DNA of 64,000 bases. Source: Prochlorococcus marinus. GTDB taxonomy: Bacteria > Cyanobacteriota > Cyanobacteriia > PCC-6307 > Cyanobiaceae. The first letter of the stretch is position 1; every line of letters starts with the position of its first letter. Location: assembly GCF_001180245.1 (NCBI RefSeq), contig NZ_CVSV01000109.1, forward strand, positions 1 through 64,000, written 5' to 3'. Position numbers and translations under genes: made by a program. Below are positions 34,039 through 43,044 of this stretch, piece after piece. The notes beneath the pieces are model-generated. The model was not told the origin of the DNA, did no database searches, and saw only the letters and a list, made by a program, of their open reading frames with translations.

Positions 34039-35793
34039 TCAAACTTTCAACAATTTAGAAGTTGTTAATTCAAAAACTTTTTTATCTATAGTTTCTTGAT
34101 TTAAAAGTATATCAACTAATTTATCTAGTAATATTCTATTTTTTTTCAATATATTTATTGAATTATTTAATGAAATTTTAGAAATATTTATGATTTCATT
34201 ATCTATTCTAGAACTGGTATTTTCTGCTATAAGAGGCTTTCTTCTAAATAATCCATCTCCTAAATACATTTCATTATTATCAGAATCCATTGAAATTGGA
34301 CCAATAATTGAAAATCCATATTTTGTAACCATTTCCCTTACGATATTTGTCGCATAAGAGATATCATTCATGGAGCATTGTGTAATTTCACCTTCACCAA
34401 AAACTATTGTTTCTGCCGCTCTTCCAGCTAGAGCAATTTCAATTTTTGAAAATAATAATTTTTTTGAAATCAATCCACTAGAAATTACATCTTCGTCAGG
34501 GCATATTTTTGTATAACCTCCAATAGAACCAGATCTAGGTAAGATCGTAATCTTATCAACTGATTCAATTCCATTTCTCACAGCTGATACAATCGCTCTG
34601 CCTACCTCGTTATAAGCAATAATTTTTTTCATATTTGGAGATGTTATTAATGAACTTCTAAGGCCGATGGTAATTTTATCAAGAGCATTTTCTATATGAA
34701 GATCACTGATTAATTTAGATTCATCTCTAGCACAGTGAATAGCACTCTCATTCATTAAATTTGCAAGATCTGCTCCCGAAAATCCAACTGTTCTAGAAGC
34801 CCAATATCCTAAGTCAACTTCGCTTGAGAGTGGTTTCGAAAGTGAGTGAACTGAAAGAATTTTTTTTCTTCCATCTAAATCCGGAAGCATTACTTCAATT
34901 TTTCTATCAAATCTACCTGGTCTTAATAATGCTGCATCTAAAATATCTGGTCTATTTGTTGCTGCTAAAACAATAATCCCGGAATTATCAGCAAAACCAT
35001 CTAATTCAGTTAGAAGCTGATTAAGAGTTTGTTCTCTTTCATCATTTCCACCTCCGATCCCAGACCCTCTTTGCCTACCAATGGAATCAATTTCATCAAT
35101 GAAAATAATACAAGGAGATTTTTCCTTAGCCTTAGAGAATAGATCACGAACTCGGCTTGCTCCAACACCAACAAAAAGTTCTACAAACTCTGATGCCGAT
35201 ATTGACAGAAAAGGCACTCCTGATTCACCAGCAATTGCTTTAGCTAATAATGTTTTACCTGTTCCTGGTGGGCCTATTAGAAGAACTCCCTTAGGAACTT
35301 TTGCTCCAAGATTTTCAAATTTCTTCGGTTCCTTCAAAAAAGTTATTACCTCTTTTAATTCCTCAGCAGCTTCAGGGACGCCAGCTACATCATCGAATCT
35401 CGTTTCTACATCATCTATAGTTATAAATTTAGCTTGATTTTTTGTAAAACCAAAAGCTCTGGAAGCCAATTTTGATGTACTCCTCAATATTAAGACTATA
35501 GCTAATATGAAAATCAGGAAAAGACTTATTGAAGCAAATGAATTAGCAGCTGAGGCTTCTTTTCTACTATTATTAATAGTTAGATCTACCTTATTTTCAG
35601 TAGCCTTTTCAAGGATTAATTGATCGTTGTAAAGGATAGGTATTTTAAATTTATCGCCATTTTTATACAGAACATCAATTTCTCTCTGCCTTGGATAGAA
35701 AAATATTGATTCTATTTTCCCCGCCTCTATGTCTTCTAGAAGATCCGAATAACTTGATTTAGAATCTGAATAGGAGAATTTTGATCTAAACAC
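34039..35793 (-). CDS. FtsH-like AAA+ protein with lost protease motif
   Basis: A 584-residue FtsH homologue. The AAA+ module is intact: Walker A GPPGTGKT (174-181), Walker [10 protein letters not shown] (228-236), second region of homology with [20 protein letters not shown]. The zinc-binding HExxH of the M41 protease domain is replaced by N395-E-V-G-R399, so both metal histidines are gone, although D477 (third ligand position in SMND) remains. The first of the two usual membrane helices is also missing; the GTG start follows an in-frame stop by two codons, and only one helix (about 85-104) is seen. It resembles plant FtsHi proteins: an unfoldase or partner subunit without peptidase activity. 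Confidence 0.88.
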   Translation of the reverse strand: MFRSKFSYSDSKSSYSDLLEDIEAGKIESIFFYPRQREIDVLYKNGDKFKIPILYNDQLILEKATENKVDLTINNSRKEASAANSFASISLFLIFILAIVLILRSTSKLASRAFGFTKNQAKFITIDDVETRFDDVAGVPEAAEELKEVITFLKEPKKFENLGAKVPKGVLLIGPPGTGKTLLAKAIAGESGVPFLSISASEFVELFVGVGASRVRDLFSKAKEKSPCIIFIDEIDSIGRQRGSGIGGGNDEREQTLNQLLTELDGFADNSGIIVLAATNRPDILDAALLRPGRFDRKIEVMLPDLDGRKKILSVHSLSKPLSSEVDLGYWASRTVGFSGADLANLMNESAIHCARDESKLISDLHIENALDKITIGLRSSLITSPNMKKIIAYNEVGRAIVSAVRNGIESVDKITILPRSGSIGGYTKICPDEDVISSGLISKKLLFSKIEIALAGRAAETIVFGEGEITQCSMNDISYATNIVREMVTKYGFSIIGPISMDSDNNEMYLGDGLFRRKPLIAENTSSRIDNEIINISKISLNNSINILKKNRILLDKLVDILLNQETIDKKVFELTTSKLLKV

Positions 35794-35924
35794 TAATCTT
35801 TACAAGTGATTAATAAAGCATATATGCTTATTTAAAAAATTGACGTATATAAACAAAATATACTCAAAAGTTTTGGAGATAACCAGTTAAAGGTTATATT
35901 ATTATATGGAAATAAAGAAACAGA

Positions 35925-36095
35925 ATGGCTGTACCAAAGAAGAAAAAATCAAAGAGCAAAAGGAACCAAAGGCACGCTGTCTGGAAAGGGAAAGCAGCAA
36001 TAGCAGCTCAAAAAGCTATATCTTTAGGTAAATCAGTCTTAACTGGGAAAGCTCAAGGATTTGTTTATCCTATTGAAGAAGAAGAAGAAGAATAG
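35925..36095 (+). CDS. rpmF: 50S ribosomal protein L32
   Basis: A 56-residue basic ribosomal protein starting [20 protein letters not shown], a clear L32 signature, and ending in a run of six glutamates. The zinc-type cysteines are absent, as in many cyanobacterial and plastid L32 proteins. The gene is divergent from the FtsH-like gene with 131 bases between starts and converges on the DUF565 gene after three bases. Confidence 0.95.
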   Translation: MAVPKKKKSKSKRNQRHAVWKGKAAIAAQKAISLGKSVLTGKAQGFVYPIEEEEEE

Positions 36096-36098
36096 CTT

Positions 36099-36425
36099 TT
36101 AAGATCCTAATTTAAATGCCTCAAGTATAACGGCATAAATTGCACCAATTCTTAATTTATCAACTACGGTCCATAGATAATAAAATTTTGAACTTGCGGC
36201 AGGTTTGATTCTTATGATGATTTCAATAAAAACAATTATTATTGGTACCATAATCAACTCATTTTTACCTTCAGAGATAAATTTTGTAAGAAAATTTGCG
36301 AACAAAAAATAACCTGTCAAAACAGAAATTAGACCAATAGATTTTGTCCTCCAAGTATCACTTATAAAACCAAAAAATAAATTATTTAACTGGTAGGTAA
36401 TTTTTGAAAAATTAGTTTTTTGCAT
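36099..36425 (-). CDS. ycf20: Ycf20-like membrane protein (DUF565)
   Basis: A 108-residue protein with two to three membrane helices (SIGLISVLTGYFLFANFL; IMVPIIIVFIEIIIRI) and the conserved LNNLFFGFISDTWRTKSI in front and YLWTVVDKLRIGAIYAVILEAFKLG behind. This resembles the DUF565/Ycf20 family of cyanobacteria and plastids; a plant homologue has been linked to photoprotection (NPQ7), and transferring that role is inference. Its start overlaps the 3' end of the HAD gene by 14 bases. Confidence 0.75.
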   Translation of the reverse strand: MQKTNFSKITYQLNNLFFGFISDTWRTKSIGLISVLTGYFLFANFLTKFISEGKNELIMVPIIIVFIEIIIRIKPAASSKFYYLWTVVDKLRIGAIYAVILEAFKLGS

Positions 36426-37176
36426 TACTAAAAGACACTAAATAATCACTTAGAAAGCTATAGTCGACATATGATTTTTTTAGTTTAGGTCCTTTAATTA
36501 CATTTGCCATATTATTCTCATCACCAAGACTATCTAAAATACAATCTAATTTAATATTTTCCTCAAGAACAATAGGAATATTTGAAGGAACAAAAATTGT
36601 AGGCAAGTTTGCTGCCAGGGAAGATTTCAATCCTGGATTGGAGTCTTCAAAAACAATTGAGTTGTTTGTATTTATACCACTTAATTGGATTGCCTTTAAA
36701 TATGGTAATGGATTTGGTTTTTTTAATTCAACGTCTTCGCTTGAAATAATGAACTCAAAAGGGTTGAAGCCATTAAAAAGAAATTCAACAAGTAGATTGA
36801 CTTGGCTTCTTGAACTTGAAGTGACAATAAATTGTCTTACTTTTTTTTTATGTAATTCATTTATTAATCTAAAAACACCAGTTTTTAAACTAACGACATT
36901 TTTTTTTATAATTTCTAAATAATGAAACTGCTTAGTTTCATGAATTTTGAGAATTAAATCTTCTGGGAAATCATCATTATTCGATTTAGCATAATAAGCA
37001 ATCCTATTTTTGCCCCCATTTATCTTCAGAAGTTTTATATATTTATTAGTGTCCCAATTCCAATTAATACCGAGGTCATTGAAAGCATTATTAAAAGCAG
37101 GTAAATGAGCCTCTAATTCAGTATTTGCGATTGTACCATCTAAATCCCAATAAACGCCCTCGAGATACGTCACCAA
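36412..37176 (-). CDS. HAD-superfamily hydrolase (CbbY/phosphoglycolate phosphatase-like)
   Basis: A 254-residue phosphatase with motif I YWDLDGTIANTE (nucleophile Asp followed by the acid/base Asp), motif II FIVTSSSRSQ, motif III lysine in ELKKPNP, and motif IV VFEDSNPGLKSS. The cap lies between motifs I and II, as in the beta-phosphoglucomutase/CbbY group. The start is GTG at 37176. Substrates in this group are sugar phosphates or phosphoglycolate and cannot be decided here. It overlaps ycf20. Confidence 0.85.
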   Translation of the reverse strand: MVTYLEGVYWDLDGTIANTELEAHLPAFNNAFNDLGINWNWDTNKYIKLLKINGGKNRIAYYAKSNNDDFPEDLILKIHETKQFHYLEIIKKNVVSLKTGVFRLINELHKKKVRQFIVTSSSRSQVNLLVEFLFNGFNPFEFIISSEDVELKKPNPLPYLKAIQLSGINTNNSIVFEDSNPGLKSSLAANLPTIFVPSNIPIVLEENIKLDCILDSLGDENNMANVIKGPKLKKSYVDYSFLSDYLVSFSNAKN

Positions 37177-37187
37177 AAAGAATTTTT

Positions 37188-37265
37188 TTATTTACGATAA
37201 AAAACAAGAGCAATTATTGCTGGCCCTGCCAACGCAACTACAGCTAATGGAATAAGTGTTGCCAT
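37188..37265 (-). CDS. psb30: Photosystem II peptide Psb30 (Ycf12)-like
   Basis: ATG at 37265 to TAA at 37188 encodes 25 residues, almost all in one membrane helix: LIPLAVVALAGPAIIALVFYRK. The LAGPAII...FYR pattern is that of Psb30/Ycf12, a small photosystem II subunit near PsbE and PsbJ. The peptide is shorter at the N-terminus than in freshwater cyanobacteria. Other single-helix photosynthetic peptides are possible, so confidence is moderate. It lies 11 bases upstream of the HAD gene on the same strand. Confidence 0.6.
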   Translation of the reverse strand: MATLIPLAVVALAGPAIIALVFYRK

Positions 37266-37347
37266 GATTAATGAATATGTTTTGTGATACTATTTTTACA
37301 AATAAATGACGCAACTGTACTGATACGTAACAAGATTGAATTAAATT

Positions 37348-37695
37348 ATGAAATCATGGACATGTATAGAAAATTGTGGAGCTTGTTGTAAATTTGACTT
37401 GAACGAAAGAAGTGATTTGGCTAACAAACTTAACAAAGAAGATATAGCTTTGATAAATTCGATGACGGCTAAAGACGGTTGGTGTAAAAACCTGGACAGA
37501 GAAAATAAAAAATGCTTAATTTATGAAACAAGACCTCATTTTTGCCGGGTAAGTGAATTTTCAACTTCATTTAAAGGATATTTGAAATCTGGTGATAAAT
37601 TTTTAATAGATTGCTGCAAACAACATATTTCATCAAATTATGGATACCAAAGTGAAGAGATGAAAACTTTTAAAATTGCTGTTTCAGGAAAATGA
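37348..37695 (+). CDS. YkgJ-type cysteine cluster protein
   Basis: A 115-residue protein with a cysteine cluster at the N-terminus, CIENCGACC (CxxxCxxCC), followed by GWCKNLDRENKKCLIYETRPHFCR and a further DCCKQH. This is the pattern of the YkgJ/UPF0153 family, thought to bind zinc or an Fe-S cluster; enzymatic role is unknown. The stop overlaps the start of the next gene by four bases, linking it to the half-size transporter pair. Confidence 0.82.
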   Translation: MKSWTCIENCGACCKFDLNERSDLANKLNKEDIALINSMTAKDGWCKNLDRENKKCLIYETRPHFCRVSEFSTSFKGYLKSGDKFLIDCCKQHISSNYGYQSEEMKTFKIAVSGK

Positions 37696-38018
37696 ATAGT
37701 AAATTAGAAAAAAAAGAAAACAATCTAGAAAAAAGTTTTTTTTCAATATTTATAACGACTTTTACAACAATTTTTATCGCTGAACTTGGCGATAAAACTC
37801 AGATAGCCACATTAATGCTTTCTGCTGAATCGGGAAGGCCAATAATTGTTTTTCTTGGAAGTTCTCTAGCATTAATAAGCTCTAGCATAGTAGGAGTTCT
37901 TATTGGTAAATGGGTATCAAAAAAAATATCTCCTAGCAAATTTGCTTTATCTACTGGTACTTTAATGATATTGATAAGTATATTTTTAGCTTATGAAACA
38001 TTCAAAAATTATTTATAA
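37692..38018 (+). CDS. Half-size GDT1/UPF0016 transporter, first subunit
   Basis: A 108-residue protein with three predicted helices and a single copy of the cation-binding signature ELGDKTQIATL (helix 1). Full-length UPF0016/GDT1 proteins carry two such repeats and export Mn2+ or Ca2+; here each half is a separate gene. The neighbour starting one base after the stop carries the other copy. Cyanobacterial homologues have been described as hemi-manganese exchangers acting as a heteromer. A charged cytoplasmic N-terminus (KLEKKENNLEK) differs from the partner. Confidence 0.85.
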   Translation: MNSKLEKKENNLEKSFFSIFITTFTTIFIAELGDKTQIATLMLSAESGRPIIVFLGSSLALISSSIVGVLIGKWVSKKISPSKFALSTGTLMILISIFLAYETFKNYL

Positions 38019-38306
38019 ATGGTTTTAAGTTTATTACTATCAACATTTCTAACCGTTTTCATAGCTGAATTAGGTGACAAAACTCAACTAGCTACTTTAA
38101 CTATAAGTGGCACTTCAAATAAACCATTGGCAGTTTTTCTAGGATCTTCTTCAGCACTTGTTTTTGCAAGTTTACTTGGAGCTTTAACAGGTGGTTCTAT
38201 TTCAAGTTTTTTACCAGAAGTAGTTCTAAAGTTAATAGCGTCCATTACATTTTTCATCATTGGTATAAGGCTTTTAATCAACTCTTTCACAATCGAAAAA
38301 GAATAA
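38019..38306 (+). CDS. Half-size GDT1/UPF0016 transporter, second subunit
   Basis: A 95-residue three-helix protein with its own ELGDKTQLATL motif and the SNKPLAVFLGSSSAL segment, parallel to SGRPIIVFLGSSLAL of the first subunit. The two are only distantly alike outside these motifs, as expected for the two halves of an antiparallel pseudo-symmetric carrier. The stop of the first gene and the ATG of this one are contiguous, so stoichiometric expression is likely. Expected role: manganese (or calcium) efflux across thylakoid or plasma membrane. Confidence 0.85.
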   Translation: MVLSLLLSTFLTVFIAELGDKTQLATLTISGTSNKPLAVFLGSSSALVFASLLGALTGGSISSFLPEVVLKLIASITFFIIGIRLLINSFTIEKE

Positions 38307-38402
38307 AAAGAAGAGAAAGAAAATAATTAGTTTTAAGCTTGGATAATAAGGTGTAATAATGAAGTATATATCCCTAAATTAATTTATAATTTCATTTAGA
38401 TC

Positions 38403-40625
38403 ATGTTCACATCATCTTCAATAATTGATAATCTTAATCAATCAGAAGGGTTAGAATATAAAAAATTATGCAGATTATTAAAAATAACAAAGAAATCTGA
38501 TAAGGATAAATTAGATATTGCTTTAACAGCTCTAGAAAAACTTGAAATAATTAATAAAAATGAAAATGATGAATATACTTGCATAAAGGATAATGATCAT
38601 CTTGTAGCCAAAATAAGATGTAGTAGCAAAGGCTATTGCTTTGCTGTAAGGGGAAAAGACAAAGAAGATATCTACATTAAAGAAAATCTACTTAACTATG
38701 CATGGAATGGAGATAAAGTTTTAGTAAGAATAATAAAAGAGGGATATAGAAGAAGATCACCTGAAGGAATAGTTGATTGTATTCTTGAAAGATCAAATCA
38801 AATACTTCTTTCTAAAGTAGAAGTAATAAACAATGACGTATATGCAATCTCAATAGACGATAGGATCCTTTCCAAAATTAAACTTCCTAAAGAGAATAAA
38901 AAATACACTTTCAATCCAGACAATAAGAATATAGTAAAAGTTGAGATTGATAGGTTCCCCATTGGTCAAGAAGAAGGACTAGGTCATGTGATACAAGAAC
39001 TAAAACTAAACAATAATGAGGACTATGATACGGACTTTGTTTTATCTAAAAGCAATATCGTTAAATCATACGATTTACATCGTATTGAATCAAAAAAAAC
39101 AGAACAAAGAGAAAGGATAGATCTTACAGATAAAAACTCTTATTTATTCAAAAGTTGGAATTCTAATAATTCTCCAATGCTCCCAATGATTCAAATAGAG
39201 CATGGAAAAAATAAAAATACTAAATTATGGATACATACAAATAATCTTGCAGAAAGAGTAGATCTAAATAGTAAAAAATCTCTAGAAATATTATTCAAAG
39301 GCTTTGAATCATTACCCTTATTAAATGATTGGCAAAACTACCTTGGTGAAGCCATAAGAAATGATTCTGAATTTAAAATTGGTGAAAATAATGAAGCAAT
39401 AAGCCTCTGTGTGAATTTAAATAGTGCTAATGAAATAATTGATTGGTCATTTCATCTTACTTTAGTAAAATGCACTCTTATTGTTGGAAGTGATCATACT
39501 GACGCGCTTCTATCTAGAAAAAGTAAATCAAGGATAACCTCTCGGGTGTTAAAACCTATAAAGGAATATATCGACGATTTAGATAAAATACTTGAAATAT
39601 CATGTTCATTAAGACAAAAACATCTATTGAAGGGTAAGGTTGAAATTCCTGCGCCACTTAATAATATTGAAGCACTAGAAGAATTTTTTATTCACAATCC
39701 AGCTGATTATTCAAAAGGATATTTTGAATCATTAAATAAAAAAGATTGCCAAACTTACCTTTCACCAATACTATATGAAGCTAATTTAATATGGTTCAAA
39801 CATTCAAATCAATATGGCTTAAAAAGTGCAGGATACATTTCAAATGGAATAGATTACGTTAATGCTAATGAAATTATCAAATATTCAGAATTTATTGATA
39901 ATGATGTAGAGCTTAATGAAGATGGCAATTTGACATTTAGTCAAGTAATTAAATTAATTGACGACGATAATAAAAAAAGAATCTTACATAAACTTCTAAT
40001 TAATGAATTTAAGGACAATGAAATAAGGTTGATATCTAAAGATCCTGATAATGATGAATCAGAAAAATTATTTATTACTCCATGGACAATTCCTGGATTT
40101 GACTTCACAAATCTTATAAACCAGTACAGTATTTTTAATATGATAATAAATGGCAAGAAATCTAAGAAAAATAATATAAAAGAAATTAATATATCTGAGA
40201 GTAATTCATTAGAATTAGTAAATTGGGATATATTTAATTCATCAATTTCAAAAAATTTAGAAATATTATTTAACAAGTTTGTTATGGATAAACTTAATGA
40301 ATTCAAGTACAAAGTTAACCAATATAGATCTAATATGATAAATATAAAAAAAGTTAGAAAAGCAGAAAAATTACTAGGTAATATTTATAGTGGGTTTATT
40401 TTATCAGTGCAAACATATGGTTTCTTTGTTGAGATATCAGAACTAAATGTAGAGGGTTTAGTACACGTAAGCACTCTTAATAATGATTGGTATGAATACA
40501 GGTCAAGGCAAAATTTATTGATTGGAAGAAAATCAAAAAAATCATATAAAGTTGGAGATGCAATAGAAGTAAAAATAATAAAAGTCGATATTCTTAAATA
40601 TCAAATTGACTTAGAATTAACATAA
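38403..40625 (+). CDS. zam: RNase R-like (Zam-type) protein with degenerate RNB site
   Basis: A 740-residue protein in RNase R order: winged-helix start (YKKLCRLLKITKKSDKDKL), cold-shock-like domain (AKIRCSSKGYCFAVRGKDKEDIYI), an RNB-like domain (KLWIHTNNLAERVDLNSKK onwards) and an S1 domain at the end (IYSGFILSVQTYGFFVEI; VEGLVHVSTL). Where active RNB enzymes have DxxxARDxDDA the sequence reads SNNSPMLPMIQI, with no aspartates, and the SPLRRY motif is not evident. It is therefore probably not a ribonuclease. The closest match I recall is cyanobacterial Zam ('acetazolamide resistance'). An intact RNB core is at 22584. Confidence 0.7.
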   Translation: MFTSSSIIDNLNQSEGLEYKKLCRLLKITKKSDKDKLDIALTALEKLEIINKNENDEYTCIKDNDHLVAKIRCSSKGYCFAVRGKDKEDIYIKENLLNYAWNGDKVLVRIIKEGYRRRSPEGIVDCILERSNQILLSKVEVINNDVYAISIDDRILSKIKLPKENKKYTFNPDNKNIVKVEIDRFPIGQEEGLGHVIQELKLNNNEDYDTDFVLSKSNIVKSYDLHRIESKKTEQRERIDLTDKNSYLFKSWNSNNSPMLPMIQIEHGKNKNTKLWIHTNNLAERVDLNSKKSLEILFKGFESLPLLNDWQNYLGEAIRNDSEFKIGENNEAISLCVNLNSANEIIDWSFHLTLVKCTLIVGSDHTDALLSRKSKSRITSRVLKPIKEYIDDLDKILEISCSLRQKHLLKGKVEIPAPLNNIEALEEFFIHNPADYSKGYFESLNKKDCQTYLSPILYEANLIWFKHSNQYGLKSAGYISNGIDYVNANEIIKYSEFIDNDVELNEDGNLTFSQVIKLIDDDNKKRILHKLLINEFKDNEIRLISKDPDNDESEKLFITPWTIPGFDFTNLINQYSIFNMIINGKKSKKNNIKEINISESNSLELVNWDIFNSSISKNLEILFNKFVMDKLNEFKYKVNQYRSNMINIKKVRKAEKLLGNIYSGFILSVQTYGFFVEISELNVEGLVHVSTLNNDWYEYRSRQNLLIGRKSKKSYKVGDAIEVKIIKVDILKYQIDLELT

Positions 40626-40692
40626 ATAAATTTTCACAAAATATATTATGGAAATATTAACCAAAAAAAATTTATGATAACTTTTTATAATT

Positions 40693-41136
40693 ATGTTTAA
40701 GAAAAAATATTTACTTTTAACTCTTTTTTTAATAATTATCTTTCAAATTTTATTATATACAAATAATAATCAGAAGACTTCATTTAGATACTTTATATGG
40801 ACCCTCCAAGAAGTAAGTATAGGTAAGTTAATCAGTATTTCGTTTTTTTCTGGTTTATTTGTAAGCACTTTATTGAATACAACAATTAATAGTACTAGTT
40901 TCAGAAAAAATACTTTCGAAAATGTGGAGGATGATTTTGTATCTAAAAGTAATGAGGAAGAAATAGAACCAAACGTTGAGATGCCGCCACAAAGAGATAT
41001 TAGAGAAACTCAACCAACAATTTCTGTTAATTACAGAGTAATCAAAAATATGAATGATAATAATTTTAAAAAAGATCAAAGTTATTCAAATCAAGATATT
41101 AAAGATGACTGGGATAATGCTGCTAATGATTGGTAG
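40693..41136 (+). CDS. Two-helix membrane protein with acidic tail
   Basis: A 147-residue protein with two N-terminal helices (YLLLTLFLIIIFQILLY and GKLISISFFSGLFVSTLL) and an acidic, disordered C-terminal tail ending in IKDDWDNAANDW. The double-helix with short loop resembles LapA-type (DUF1049) proteins, but similarity is too weak to name it. It lies between the Zam-like gene and the DUF2996 gene on the same strand, about 60 bases from each. Confidence 0.6.
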   Translation: MFKKKYLLLTLFLIIIFQILLYTNNNQKTSFRYFIWTLQEVSIGKLISISFFSGLFVSTLLNTTINSTSFRKNTFENVEDDFVSKSNEEEIEPNVEMPPQRDIRETQPTISVNYRVIKNMNDNNFKKDQSYSNQDIKDDWDNAANDW

Positions 41137-41195
41137 AAAAATAAATTAATTAAAAAATGTTTTTTTAATTTATAATAGAACAAATAGTTTTTTTT

Positions 41196-41762
41196 ATGGA
41201 AGAAAATTTAGACAAAAATAATGGAGTAAATAAAGAAATATTTGACAACACTACTAAATCAAACTCTGAGGAAATAAAAGAGCCTAAATCAGATAAAGAT
41301 ATCAATATGGATGTAAATAATGGTGATTCTGCTTCTAAAGTTGTTATAAAAAATGAAATTAATACTTCCGAAAAACCTATAACAAAACCCAAAAAAGAAC
41401 TCCCAGTAGAGAAAAAGCCTTTCCAAGAATTTATTAACTTGCACCTAATCCCTTCACTTACTGAGGAAATTAATCAAAGAGGATTCGAAATAAACAATAT
41501 TAACCTCACTAACACAAATAGACCTATTGCTGGAGATAAATGTTGGGTAATAAATTGTGAAATTAAAGATACATGTAACTTTTGGTTATCCTTTGAGAAG
41601 GATGACATTAGTTCATTAAAAAGTATTTCTTTATCAAAACCTAATCAAAAACCAAGTATTATTGAATCTTTTCTTATTGACGAAAAAAGAATAACCCTAA
41701 AACTAATTATTTCAAGAGTCCTTCAAAGATTGAATGGGCAAAAGTTAATAGGAGTTAATTAG
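41196..41762 (+). CDS. DUF2996 family protein
   Basis: A 188-residue soluble protein. The first 70 residues are acidic, repetitive and disordered; the C-terminal domain (KPFQEFINLHLIPSLTEEINQRG; GDKCWVINCEIKD; FWLSFEKDD) matches DUF2996, a cyanobacterial family of unknown role. The domain ends with a helix (RITLKLIISRVLQRLNGQKLIG). It precedes acsF by 79 bases on the same strand. Confidence 0.75.
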   Translation: MEENLDKNNGVNKEIFDNTTKSNSEEIKEPKSDKDINMDVNNGDSASKVVIKNEINTSEKPITKPKKELPVEKKPFQEFINLHLIPSLTEEINQRGFEINNINLTNTNRPIAGDKCWVINCEIKDTCNFWLSFEKDDISSLKSISLSKPNQKPSIIESFLIDEKRITLKLIISRVLQRLNGQKLIGVN

Positions 41763-41841
41763 AAAAAGAATAACACCAAGTTAACTTTTTCCTCGAAAAT
41801 ACAAATAATAGTAAATAATAGTATTAATAAACGAATAAAAA

Positions 41842-43014
41842 ATGGCTCAATCAACTGTTGAATCAAAAAATAAAAAAGATATTAATAATGGAAAGATACC
41901 AGCAAAAGAAACAATTTTGTCCCCTAGATTCTATACAACAGACTTTGAAGCTATGGAAAATATGGATTTATCAATAAACGAGGAGGAATTGGAAGCTATA
42001 TGTGAGGAATTTAGGAAAGATTACAATAGACATCATTTTGTAAGAAATAGTGAATTTGAAGGCGCTGCAGAAAAATTAGATCCTGAGACAAGAGAGCTTT
42101 TTGTTGATTTTCTCGAGGGAAGTTGTACTTCAGAATTTTCAGGTTTTTTACTATATAAGGAACTTAGTAAGAGAATTAAAGTCAAAAACCCTCTACTTGC
42201 TGAGTGTTTTGCTCATATGGCCAGAGATGAAGCTAGACATGCAGGTTTTTTAAATAAATCAATGAGTGACTTTGGACTTCAGTTAGATTTAGGTTTTTTA
42301 ACAGCCAATAAAGATTACACTTATTTCCCACCAAGAAGTATTTTTTACGCTACTTATTTATCCGAAAAAATAGGCTATTGGAGATATATCGCAATTTATA
42401 GGCATCTAGAAAAAAATCCAAATAGCAAGATTTTTCCACTTTTTAATTACTTTGAGAACTGGTGTCAAGATGAAAATAGGCATGGTGACTTTTTTGACGC
42501 ATTAATGAAAGCACAACCACGCACCGTTAAATCATTAAGCCAAAAAATTACTATAGGTGGCTCTACCTTTACACATCCACTATTTGACTATTTCCATAGA
42601 TTTAGATACTTTTTGAACAATCTTCCATTAACATCCAAATTATGGTCTAGGTTTTTCTTACTTGCTGTATTTGCAACTATGTATGCAAGGGATCTGGGGA
42701 TCAAAAAGAATTTCTATGCTTCTCTAGGATTAGATGCTAAAGATTACGACCAGTATGTTATTAATAAAACTAATGAAACTTCTGCTAGAGTTTTTCCTGT
42801 AGTATTGGACGTTTATGATAAATCTTTTTACGGAAGATTAGATAAAATAGTAGAAAATAATAAGGTTCTTTCCGATATTGCAAACAGTGAGGAAAATACA
42901 TTATCTAAAACTTTTAAAAAATTACCTAAATATTTATCAAACGGTTACCAGTTATTGAGACTATACTTATTAAAACCTCTTGATAGCAAAGATTTCCAAC
43001 CTTCGATTAGATAA
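41842..43014 (+). CDS. acsF: Mg-protoporphyrin IX monomethyl ester (oxidative) cyclase
   Basis: Aerobic di-iron enzyme that forms the fifth ring of chlorophyll. The 390 residues carry the iron ligands in [29 protein letters not shown] and [17 protein letters not shown], and [15 protein letters not shown], all typical of AcsF (ChlE/ChlA). It works at the thylakoid membrane downstream of ChlH (55918) and HemJ (6336), and requires O2. The N-terminus is slightly longer and more polar than usual, without affecting the core. Confidence 0.96.
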   Translation: MAQSTVESKNKKDINNGKIPAKETILSPRFYTTDFEAMENMDLSINEEELEAICEEFRKDYNRHHFVRNSEFEGAAEKLDPETRELFVDFLEGSCTSEFSGFLLYKELSKRIKVKNPLLAECFAHMARDEARHAGFLNKSMSDFGLQLDLGFLTANKDYTYFPPRSIFYATYLSEKIGYWRYIAIYRHLEKNPNSKIFPLFNYFENWCQDENRHGDFFDALMKAQPRTVKSLSQKITIGGSTFTHPLFDYFHRFRYFLNNLPLTSKLWSRFFLLAVFATMYARDLGIKKNFYASLGLDAKDYDQYVINKTNETSARVFPVVLDVYDKSFYGRLDKIVENNKVLSDIANSEENTLSKTFKKLPKYLSNGYQLLRLYLLKPLDSKDFQPSIR

Positions 43015-43044
43015 TCTTTATTCAGAGAAGAATTATAGACTCAA

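Noticed and set aside
35081..35437. A 118-residue frame on the plus strand inside the FtsH-like gene
   Set aside because: It is opposite to the Walker A/B coding region of a clearly conserved AAA+ gene; its composition is the mirror of that sequence, and no family similarity is evident.
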